From Anaeramoeba flamelloides (lineage: Eukaryota > Metamonada > Anaeramoebidae): a stretch of 64,000 nt of DNA. Below are positions 1 to 9,227 of this stretch, piece after piece. The position numbers were made by a program, and so were the translations under genes. The notes under the pieces are model-generated. The model was given only the letters and a program-made list of their open reading frames with translations. It did not search any database and was not told the origin of the DNA. The DNA is taken from positions 6,076,001 through 6,140,000 of the forward strand of contig JANTQA010000057.1 in the NCBI GenBank assembly GCA_027625915.1, given 5' to 3'. Within the stretch, counting starts at the first letter, position 1. Every line of letters starts with the position of its first letter.

Positions 1-114
1 GATCAAAAAATTCATAATAATAATAAAAAATAATTATAAGAAGAATAAGTTGGAAAATAACAATCAAGAGAATAATAATAAAGAAAAAGTAAAAAAAAAA
101 AAAATATCAAAGCA

Positions 115-2382
115 TTAATCGAGAGTAAATTTATCCAAAATTTTTAAAATTTCTGTAAATGAAGGACGATTTTGAACATTTTTATCCCAGCATTTTTCAA
201 TTAAATTTTTCCATTCTTCATTTTCAACTTTCCCGATAGTGGGTCTTAAATTATTAAACAAGACATTGAAGGCAATTTGGAAGGGGTCTTTCATGCCCTT
301 ATAGGGGAATTCCTTTGTCCAAATTTCCCATAAGACGATCCCGTAGGAATAGACATCCACCTTTTCAGAATACGAACCTTCATTTCGAAACATTTCTGGA
401 GCCATCCAGCAGGGCGATCCACGCATTCCTGTCAGTCTAGCGGATTCTTCTCTTATTCTTGACAGCCCAAAATCTGCAACCTTTGAAACGCCATATTCGT
501 CGATCAATACATTTGAGGATTTTAAATCCCTGTGTATGATAAATTCCGGTTTTGTTAAATGCAAATAGTTCATTCCTAATGCAATATCTCGCGCCACTCT
601 TAGTTTTTCCTTTTTTGTGTTTAAAAATTCTGTATTTTTTAAGCTTTTGTAAAGATCGCACTTTGAGCAATATTCTGTTACTAAGAAAATGTTTGGATGC
701 TTAGTGCATGCCCCCATAAAGAGCACGATATTTGGGTGTCTTGTTCTACTCAAAACCAAAACTTCTCTTTTAAATTCTTCAAAATATTCTCCTTGGACAT
801 ATTCTGATTTGATTCGTTTCACAGCGACCTCTTTGCCTCTCCACATTGATCTAAACACCTTACCAAACGCGCCAAAGCCGATCTCCTCCAAATCTTGAAT
901 TTCATCGGGATCAATTTCATTGTGAGACTGCTGAACAACTTGCTTTAAAATTTTAACTGTATTGTCTTGCTTTTGGTATTCCTCATATTTTAATTCAGCA
1001 TTTTTTCTTAATTTTTCAATTTCATCTTTTTGCTTTTTTTGTTGAAATTCTTTTTCTTCGATTTCTTTTTTTAATTTTAATAATTTTTCATTTTCTTCTT
1101 TGAGTTTTTCTTTCTCAATTAATATTTTTTTCCATTCCTTTTCCAATTCTTCTTCTGTAAATTTATTATTATCTTTATTATCATCTTCATCTTTATTATT
1201 ACCATTGGTATTACTACCGCCACTGCCGTGATTATCTCTTTGAATTATATTTATTGTATCTGGGCTATTATGGTCTTTTTTACTGTTTTCCAAAATATTA
1301 AATAAAATTGGTACTAATTCACCAGTGGAGATTTTTTTATCAGATGAATATTGCTTATAAGAAGTTTTGCGCTTTAATCGATTTAATGATTTGTTTATCG
1401 AAGAGGATGCAGATTTTGAATTCTGAAATTCTTTTTCAATTTCCTTTTCTTTTTTTTCCAGATCTTTTTTCTGGAAATTAATCTTCTTTCTTGGCTGAAT
1501 TTTAATAGGAATTGACTGTGATAAATATTGTTGTGATTTCTGATTATTATTATTATTATTATTATGATTTATATTTGGTATGATCCACATTAAGTCTGTA
1601 TTTCTTTTTGGAGATTTTATTATATTTGCAACAACATTATAAATATCTTTGTTTTTCACTCTCATCAAATTTGATTTTGATAATTCTTTTTCTTCATAAT
1701 TTAAATTTTGATTTGGAATTTGCTTTTTCTTTGTATTATTTACATTGTTTTGAGTAATATTCTTATTTGTGTTTTTATTAAGACTATTAATTAAACTCAT
1801 TTTTGAAATTGAACTCGATTTTGAAAGTAAATTTGAAATTTGATTAGGATTTTCAGAAATACTTGAAAAAATTTTTTTAAGTTGTGGAAATTCTCGAAAT
1901 TTGTTTGAAAGCTTCATTAATTGTTCCTGTGATATGTTTAATTCAACCAATGAAGGTATGGTGCCAATTTCAATCGGTATATCAAGATCAGGATTGTTAC
2001 ATAAATTCAATTCAGTTAACGATGTTAACTGTGATAATTCAATTGGTATTATTTTTAATTTATTATCATTTAACTTCAAACTATTTAAATTTGTGTTCTT
2101 TGTAATTGATTTTGGAATTTCGGTTAAATTATTTGCATTCACCCAAAGTAACTCTAATGATTTTAAATTATCGATCGTTTTGGGCAATTTATCCAACTGG
2201 TTATTATCTAAATATAGATGATAAAGTGAAACCATATTTCCAATTTCATCAGGTAACGTTTGTAATTTGTTATTTGCTAACGATAATTCTTCAAGGTCCG
2301 TTAAACGCGTAAATTCAATCGGTAATTTTTTAAATTGATTATCATTTAGATACAACACTTTGACACTTTTTAATTTACCAAT
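115..2382 (-). CDS. LRR / coiled-coil / TKL-family protein kinase, 3' exon (5' end missing)
   Basis: The open exon encodes 755 residues. The N-terminal ~165 residues hold about seven 23-residue LRRs of the LxxLxLxxNxLxxLPxxI type. A low-complexity N/K/S-rich linker follows, then a charged coiled coil (about residues 400-475), then a TKL (MAPKKK-like) kinase domain to the C-terminus. Visible kinase motifs are the GFGAFG loop, VAVK, HRDLKSSN, DFG, APE and a final R in QNRPSF, so it should be an active Ser/Thr or dual-specificity kinase. The exon begins in the middle of an LRR, right after an intron acceptor (AAAATAG, ending at 2383), and the frame upstream is closed. The true start therefore lies in an upstream exon that I could not place. 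Stop is TAA. The layout resembles LRR-TKL kinases of amoebae, and the role is inferred to be signal transduction. Confidence 0.88.
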   Translation of the reverse strand: MGKLKSVKVLYLNDNQFKKLPIEFTRLTDLEELSLANNKLQTLPDEIGNMVSLYHLYLDNNQLDKLPKTIDNLKSLELLWVNANNLTEIPKSITKNTNLNSLKLNDNKLKIIPIELSQLTSLTELNLCNNPDLDIPIEIGTIPSLVELNISQEQLMKLSNKFREFPQLKKIFSSISENPNQISNLLSKSSSISKMSLINSLNKNTNKNITQNNVNNTKKKQIPNQNLNYEEKELSKSNLMRVKNKDIYNVVANIIKSPKRNTDLMWIIPNINHNNNNNNNQKSQQYLSQSIPIKIQPRKKINFQKKDLEKKEKEIEKEFQNSKSASSSINKSLNRLKRKTSYKQYSSDKKISTGELVPILFNILENSKKDHNSPDTINIIQRDNHGSGGSNTNGNNKDEDDNKDNNKFTEEELEKEWKKILIEKEKLKEENEKLLKLKKEIEEKEFQQKKQKDEIEKLRKNAELKYEEYQKQDNTVKILKQVVQQSHNEIDPDEIQDLEEIGFGAFGKVFRSMWRGKEVAVKRIKSEYVQGEYFEEFKREVLVLSRTRHPNIVLFMGACTKHPNIFLVTEYCSKCDLYKSLKNTEFLNTKKEKLRVARDIALGMNYLHLTKPEFIIHRDLKSSNVLIDEYGVSKVADFGLSRIREESARLTGMRGSPCWMAPEMFRNEGSYSEKVDVYSYGIVLWEIWTKEFPYKGMKDPFQIAFNVLFNNLRPTIGKVENEEWKNLIEKCWDKNVQNRPSFTEILKILDKFTLD

Positions 2383-5049
2383 CTATTTTGAGAAAATAAT
2401 TTGGGTTTTTAACAATTTTTTTTTTTTTAGTATTGATTATTGTAGGTTAAAAAAATATATTATTAAAAAAGAAATTTAGTGTTTAATTAACAATGTCTAT
2501 ATTAAATCTTTTCAAAGTATATTTTTTTTTTTTTTATTTATTTTTTCTCATAATTTGTAAGTTGTAAATAAATTGCTTTTAGACTAATCTGGAGAAATAT
2601 AGTATATCCCAAACCATACTTGAAATTCATCATAAATAATATGAATTCGTTTTTTTCTTTTATTTAAATTAAGATGTTCAAGTATGATTCCAATTAAGAA
2701 TATCCATGAGAAGATGAAATTATTTAAATTTTCTTAATATCCTTTTAAAATGAGTATTTTAACATTTTAAAAGTTTTATTATTAATTATTATTGATCAAA
2801 AAAAATTTTGGGAAACAATATTTTTTGTTTGTTTTTTAATCTCACTTTAATAATTGAAAATAATCAACAATCTCTTTTTCATGTTCAGGGGTGTTTAATA
2901 AACATTTAATTAGTTTAATGGGTAATTTGAATTGGTTTAAACATTTAGGGATTATGTCAAATGTTTTTTTTTGTTTTCTTTTGTTTTCTTTTCTTTTTTA
3001 TTTTGTTGTATTTTTTTCATTTTTTATTAATAAAATTTTTAAAAACAAAAAGAATAAAAAAAAAGTAAAGATTTTTGTGTGGATCAATAAAAAAATAACA
3101 AAATTATTATTAATAAGCCAACACTCACTAAGACTTATTTGTAAAACTGAAGATGGAAATTAATTCAGCTAAAATCACAACTATAGATAAAAGAAGATTT
3201 AAAAGAATTCAAAAATTAAAAATTCTAGGTTTGAATGAAATAAACTAAATTCCAAAATTTTAAACACAATTGCAACAGTTAAAAGAATAACAATACTACA
3301 CTTTACAGTATTTTGTAAAATATTGTTATTATTTTTTTATTTAGGATTAAATCTCATAAATTACCTATTTCAAAAAAAAAAAAAAAAAAATTTGGTAAAT
3401 AAACTTTCTTTCTGTCAAAAAGGTGTAAAAAAAATTTTTTTTAAATATCAATTATTTTTTATAAATGACCATTTGAAGAATAAATAAGAAAAAAGTAGAA
3501 TAATAGGTATATAAAAAAGAATAGTTGGTGTCAATATGAAATAAGCCTAATTAATTTATATATTTTCTTAAAAAATGAAAAACTCAAAATTCTTAGGTAT
3601 CTATTGAGAAAAAAACAATAAGGTTCATTTTGATCCTCGATTAAAGATCTAAAGAAAATTCCCCTAGAAATCAAGATGATTTCCCTAAAATCATTTTCAC
3701 CTTTTCAATAGCATTAGAATAACATGCTTTGGCTTAGTGACTGTATATTTTGCGCAATAGAAAAGAAAATTGCGAACAAATTAAGGTTAATTAAAAATAA
3801 AAAAGTAATAAAAGAAAAAGCAAAAAATGTGAAAAAAATATTTCAATTTTGTAATTTTCTAAAATCAAATTTTTTTTTCTAATATCCATTCAAACTCTTT
3901 AAGTGGATGTAATTCATGCATATTACAACTGGGCACTTTGACTGGAAAATAGTTTATGATAGTGGATTTAAAACAAAAAAGTCTTAATATTTGTTGAAAA
4001 ATAAATTGAACAAAATTTTCATTACACTTTCCAAAAATTGTTTAAAATATACTTTTAAAAGATTTAAACTTTTTGAATACATCAAATTGGTTATATTATG
4101 GTTTCCCCTTTTAGAACTGGAATTATGATAATTTCTTTGAATTCTAAGGATTTTTTTTTTCAATTTCTTTACATTTAAGTGATTCAAATCTTCTAGAGAG
4201 AAGTCTGAAATTAAAGTTTATTTCCATTGAAGATAAATCATATTAGTTCTACCATTGCCCAAACGTTTCTTAAAATTCGATTTTTAAGATATTACTAAAA
4301 GTTGATCCCATCCATTAAAAATGATTAACCGAATTAGTAAAAAAATCTGCATTTTGAGACAAATTTAAAGGTTGACTCATCAATATTCATACTCCAAAGT
4401 TGAAAAATATCTTTCTTAAATTGTATTGTAGCGAAAATGTAGGTTAGTTACTTAAAAATTTCAATTTTTTTTAAAAAAATTAAATACTGTTATTTTCCAA
4501 TTAATAAATTAAAATTTTTATTTAAAGTTCCAAAATAAATATTAATTATTACTGCTACAATCAAATTATCAGAAAAAAAAATTTTTCTCAGAGTTAACTT
4601 GGGAAGTTTAGTTTATTGTCTAAAAATATCATTTCTAAATGATGTTGTAAAGATCTTTGTATTTTCTTCAACTTTTAAACAGAAAAATATTTTGGAATAT
4701 GAACTAAAAATTTTCATTTTTTAATTGGAAAATAATAGTAAATAAATGGGTGTTTATTATCTAAAATTATTTTGTAAATATTTGAAAATAGATTGATGAT
4801 ACAACAAACTTCAGAAAAAGGAAGGAGAACAAATCAATCTTTTGATTTTTTTTGATGATGATTATTGAGTTAATCTTTGAAATAGAAAAAATTGAAAAAA
4901 TTGTTACTTTTGTAAGTTTCTAAAGAAGAATTTTTAAATGCCAGAATACTATTATTTTGGGTTTTCTATGTTTAGATTTGGAAAAGGAATAAAAAAAAAT
5001 TTATTCAAAAATGATAATTTTTAAGAGTGTTCCATTAGAAAAAAATCCA

Positions 5050-5440
5050 TAATTTTTTTTTTTTTTTTCCATTAAAGAGTGGGTACTAAAAGTCCACCTG
5101 TTTGCCCGAATCCCTAATCTGAATTAGAGATATTGTTGAACCAAGTGAGAGCTGGTCATTTCTCCCAAAAATCGGATCCGCTCCATAAATTGAGAGGGAT
5201 TTTGTTCCAATTCCGTTCAGTTTTTATAATAGTCAAAAAGATTCAATTCGGCCAAACGATTTCCTCAAAGAATTAGTGGTTCTAAGAAGCATAAGCCCGA
5301 TTTTTAATTAAAATTACACCGTGGTGGCTATTTGAGAAAATGGTAAACAATAAGAAATAATGGTTAAGGGAATAGAACCCTGGCCTTCAGATTGTACACT
5401 GGGTTGTGTTTCCACTGGCCCTTACCGGTTCTCTAAAAAA
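5050..5440 (-). mobile_element. tRNA-derived SINE, copy 1
   Basis: Read on the minus strand, the head carries a Pol III B-box-like string (GGTTCTATTCCC, near 5370) about 45 bases after an A-box-like GGGCCAGTGG. An unrelated body of about 250 bp follows, and the element ends in an A-run (5050-5068). Two related copies lie at 51420-51745 (same orientation) and 52320-52690 (opposite). The body shared by the copies includes GAGATATTGTT and the nearby GTGAGAG motif. A tRNA-like head, unrelated body and 3' oligo-A are what a SINE looks like. The exact ends and the tRNA of origin are not resolved. Confidence 0.6.
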
Positions 5441-5557
5441 TCCATAATTTATTGTTCAATAATATTTATTATAGATTTTTTAGAGTCACAGAAACCTATT
5501 TTAACTAATGATACACTCATATAACATACACCCAAATTACAACATACTTTTAATTAC

Positions 5558-5788
5558 TATTAATTGTAAAATAAAAAGATCAAAATTTTCAGTTTGGCTT
5601 TCCAAAAATCAATAGATTTCCCAAAATTAAAACAAATCACCAAAGTCCCCAATTCTAGAAGAGAAAACTAATTATTTAAACTTATGGATTTAAAAAATTG
5701 AATTTTTCAAGGATTTTATTAAAACATTTTTTTTGGAAATTTGAATGAAAATTTTGTTACATTTATTTTGCAACAAATAGTACAGACA
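5558..5788. repeat. Dispersed repeat, also at 54204-54428
   Basis: About 230 bases match 54204-54428 in the same orientation. Both copies share AAAATAAAAAGATCAAAATT, then CCCCAATTCTA, and end in a stretch containing TTTATTTTGCAACAAATAG. A weaker third echo follows at about 5850-5905. I see no inverted repeats or coding potential and do not recognise the family. Confidence 0.55.
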
Positions 5789-6145
5789 AATTTATGGTGA
5801 CTCTAGTCAATTAAATGAGTTTTGGATCTCAAAAAAAAAAATTTTGGAAATAGAATTGAAAATTCTGTTCAATTTATTTTTCAATAAACAGTAATTGCAA
5901 ATAAAACAGTATTTTTTTTTATTGACTACAATAAGGATGGAAAATTAAATTCGACTTTTTAAATCTTGCCTTGTTGAAGATATTTCTTTCTTGAGCTTTT
6001 TATTTTCTCCAGTTGTTTGTAATTTGTTACTTGAAAAATTAATATTTTGTTCTTGGTGAATCAAAAGAAAAAAAGTTTTTGTTAAAAATCACAAAAGAAA
6101 AAAGAAAAAAGTTAAAAGAAAAAAGAAGAAAGAAGAAAGAATAAT

Positions 6146-6814
6146 TCACGAAAGAATTTTTACATCGGTAGAAAGCTCTTCAATGAAATTAAATGCAAGA
6201 ATTAATTCATAAAGGTTTGGCAATGAAATTAACGCTTGAGGCAAATGTTGAAAGCGATTTGCAGAAATGTCTAATTGTTGTAAATTTGTTAATTGCGCCA
6301 AAGAGGAAGGTAAATTTGTTAACATATTTTCTGAAAGCGATAGGCATTCTAAAGAAGAAAGTTTTCCGATCTCCTTTGGTAGTGCCTTGATTAAATTCGC
6401 CGAAAGATCAAGTTCCGTGAGTTGAGTTAATGAGCTTATTTGTGGCGGGATCGATTCAATCAAGTTTTCACTAAAATTGAGTAAGGTTAGGGTTCCAATT
6501 TGCCCGATCTCAGTGGGGATGGATGTTAAATTGTTTTTGTTTGCATAAATGATGGAACAATTACTTAACTGGCTAATTGACGATGGGAGCTTGGTCAACA
6601 AATTCTCATTCAAACACAACCATTGAAGATCTTCTAAAGTGCCAATTTCAGAAGTGAGTGTTTTTAATGACAAACCAGAGATATCAAAAAATGTATGGTT
6701 CTCTTCTTGTGCTAATTTGATTTTTGAGAGAACGTATTCTTTTGTTTCTTTTTGTAATTGTTCTTGAAGCGTTTTGGAATTTTCTTCACTGTTATTTTTT
6801 TCCTCAGTGCTCAT
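6146..6814 (-). CDS. Small leucine-rich-repeat protein (Shoc2/PIRL-like)
   Basis: A complete single-exon gene of 222 residues with an ATG start and a TGA stop. A charged N-terminal helix (about residues 1-40, rich in E/K/Q/N) precedes roughly eight LRRs of 23 residues with consensus LxxLxLSxNxLxxLPxxIxxL. The repeats run to within a few residues of the end. There is no signal peptide or membrane segment, so it is probably cytosolic. Such repeats match Ras-group LRR proteins (Shoc2, plant PIRLs), which act as scaffolds, but no partner can be deduced. It lies on the same strand as the LRR kinase downstream, with LRR-like debris between them, which suggests a local family that has duplicated and decayed. 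Confidence 0.85.
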   Translation of the reverse strand: MSTEEKNNSEENSKTLQEQLQKETKEYVLSKIKLAQEENHTFFDISGLSLKTLTSEIGTLEDLQWLCLNENLLTKLPSSISQLSNCSIIYANKNNLTSIPTEIGQIGTLTLLNFSENLIESIPPQISSLTQLTELDLSANLIKALPKEIGKLSSLECLSLSENMLTNLPSSLAQLTNLQQLDISANRFQHLPQALISLPNLYELILAFNFIEELSTDVKILS

Positions 6815-7339
6815 CTGTTGAGTTTTTTTCTTTTTTTTTATTATGCAAAAGAAGGTATCTTAATTCGAAAAGATCTTTTTAATTTTTTTTTTTTTTTTAG
6901 ATGGCGCTTGGTTCACAAGAAAAAAAAATTCTGAAACTAACTCCAAAATTAAAAAGAAAAAGTCGAATTGTTGTATTTTTTTTTAATTTTTTTGTGGTTC
7001 AAACAAAAGAGAAAAAATGAATATAGATAATTTTATTTTTAACTTGAGGAGTAGCTCATAAGAAAATACAATGTTAATTATTTTCTACTCTTCGAATAAT
7101 ACTTATTTTTTTGAATCAAATAATTGTCTATATTTTGAAAATAAGGGTATTAGTAGATAAAAGGGAAAAAATTAGGTATTAATTTTACTTTTTTTCTTTT
7201 TCAAAAGACTTTCAAACAATTAAGTTCGAATTAAAGGTTTTTTTTTAATTCTGTAACTTGGAAAGACAGTTTATATTAATTAAAGGAATATTCAAAGAAT
7301 AATAAAAATGATATGGAAGTGTAAATTTTTGGATTTGTT

Positions 7340-7800
7340 CTTCAAGTATTGTGAAAAAAAGAGAAACAGGGAAAAAAAATTATACACTATTTTTAATTGT
7401 AAAGCTTTCTGAAAATTGTAAAGTAAGATCAATTAATAAAAGAAAAAATAAATTAATTAAAGAGAAAATGGAGGAAATATTTAACAATAACAGTTTTTTA
7501 AATACTACCTTTTTGTTTGGGTTTTTCGTTGATTGATCTCTTATTAAAAATTTGTTGAAAAAAGTGACTATTTTTGCGATCTCCAAAACTACATAAACAA
7601 TTTCGATAAGAAAGTAAATTTAAATTGTATTTGTTTGGTTGATTGAAAATAATCTATAATTGATTATTATTTGAAGTTAATTGATTTCTTCTTTTAATTG
7701 ATTTTACTTTTCATTTCAGTAAGGTTCCCAATTAAAAACCGTGTTTCAATTTTTTTCCAAAATGGTAACTTTCAAACAATCAGTAATACTGTGATTAAGG
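7340..7800. mobile_element. Foldback / long-TIR MITE, copy 1
   Basis: The two arms (about 7345-7480 and 7670-7795) are imperfect inverted repeats. The left arm contains TAAGATCAATTAATAAAAGA and the right arm its complement-like ATTGATTTTAC. The element matches the reverse complement of 35866-36320, including the inner GGTTGATTGAAAATAAT motif and the terminal CCAAAATGGTAA. No coding sequence is present, so it is a non-autonomous element. The target-site duplication is not resolved. Confidence 0.5.
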
Positions 7801-8699
7801 TGATTCTCGACTCTCAGATCTTCTGATCGTGTTACTACGAGTCCATTACATTTTTTCTTGATTTTTTTTTTTTTTTTTTAATTAAAGAGTGAGAAAAAAG
7901 GATTTATTTTTCTTCAAGTAAAAAATTAAATAAATTCTATTTTTAGAATTTCAAATCGAATTCATTTTGAGTTTTATTTCACTTTTTATTTGGTAGGGAT
8001 GTCATCTCCCTTAAATTTAATTATTATTTTAAATCTGGTCTTAATAATTTTGTAGCCAGTTTAAAAATAGTTTGATTTTGTTTTTAGTTAAAATGAGATA
8101 ATCATTTAAAATTTAGCTTTACATTTTTGTTTTTATTTGAAGAAAATAAACAATTTTAATTAATTGTTCCAAATTTTTTTTTAAACTTAAATTTATAAAA
8201 AAAATAATAAATTATTAATTTTTTTCAAAAATAAATCTGAATATAACACATAAAAAAAAAAGAAAAATGTAAAAATTGTGATTATTGTAATCATTATTAT
8301 GAAAATATAAACCACTTCATTTGGTATTGTGAAAGGTATAAATTTATCTGAATCAAGTGGAAAAAAAAATTGTCAATTATTCTAGAAAAGAAACCATATG
8401 AAAAAGTTATCCTTAGAAAAAATACATAGAAAGTCTTCAACATGACTAATCAAAATTATGAAATTTTTTGCTCTTGTCGGTAATTTTTTATCAAAGCTCT
8501 TATGGTTTGAAAACTTAAGGTAATAAAGAAAAAATAATAAAAATATGTGAAAACAAAAAATCTTTAAAAAAGTAAAAAATATATAAATTCTGGTAACATA
8601 GTGCACACTCTGAGAGTCGTGTATTACCAATTATTAATCACGGAATGTGGAATTTTTATCTATAATTGATAATCTTTCTATCGGGTTTTTGTTCCTCCT

Positions 8700-8890
8700 A
8701 TGTATTCTGGGTACGTGTCGTCAAGTGCCTAGCTTTTTTTTAATCTGAGAAATTAAAAGAAAATTTATGAAATTTTTTTTTTATTTCTTAAATTAAAAAA
8801 AAGCTAACGGCGGTTTTCCAGAATTAGAAAGAATTTAGTAAAATCTATGATTTTACTCAATTCTTTCAAATCCTGGAAAACCTAACGACA
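8700..8890. repeat. Stem-loop mosaic repeat, copy 1
   Basis: Two consecutive hairpins. The first pairs AGCTTTTTTTTAAT with ATTAAAAAAAAGCT-type sequence. The second pairs GGTTTTCCAGAATT and AGTAAAATC with GATTTTACT and CCTGGAAAACC. The flanks carry CAAGTGCC and CCTAACGACAG. The same modules recur at 39825-40095, 41300-41630, 42183-42345 and 52685-53040. Confidence 0.55.
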
Positions 8891-9227
8891 GTGGATAGTT
8901 TCTATTTGGTCATGAAAATGATAAATTTATTTTTTATATATATTTTGGTTATTTTTCTTCTTCTTTTTTTTTATTTGATGATTTTTCTTTAATTACTCCT
9001 TTCTATAAATAAAAAAAATAAATTATTAATTTCAAAAAAAAAATATTATTATTTTTTTTTTAATTGATAAAAAAAAAGAATAACAGAATAAAAAAAAAAA
9101 TAAAATAAAAATTACGAATTATCCTTTCATAATATAAATAATAATATAGAAATTATAATTATGGATTTAAATATTTATAATCTCTGTATGTATAAATATT
9201 ATCAAAGAAAAAAAAAAAAAAAATTAT

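Larger units (their letters stand above)
2384..6145. other. Intergenic stretch with SINE, repeats and LRR-like debris
   Basis: No intact gene is visible. It should contain the missing 5' exon(s) of the LRR kinase. LRR-like peptides interrupted by stops can be read on the plus strand near 3150-3250 and on the minus strand near 4000-4400. A minus-strand frame at about 2846-2965 (ending EKEIVDYFQLLK then TGA) could be a last exon but is not recognisable. A SINE (5050-5440) and a dispersed repeat (5558-5788) lie at the far end. A stretch at about 4890-4990 resembles 43135-43220. Confidence 0.4.
6815..9227. other. Intergenic stretch with two hairpin-type repeat elements
   Basis: This lies between the small LRR gene and the 3' end of the USP7 homologue. 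It holds a foldback element (about 7340-7800) and a stem-loop mosaic (8700-8890). The rest is low-complexity A/T sequence with poly-A and poly-T runs. Short open frames here are low-complexity and have no family resemblance. Confidence 0.5.

Noticed and set aside
2846-2965. Minus-strand frame ending EKEIVDYFQLLK
   Set aside because: Protein-like but short, with no recognised family and no clear acceptor; it is noted only in the intergenic entry.
7780-7860. tRNA-like string (GTGATTAAGGTG ... ACGAGTCC)
   Set aside because: It resembles D-arm and B-box pieces, but no proper anticodon stem-loop or acceptor stem could be formed. At most it is a SINE or tRNA relic. A similar D-arm-like string occurs near 52110.
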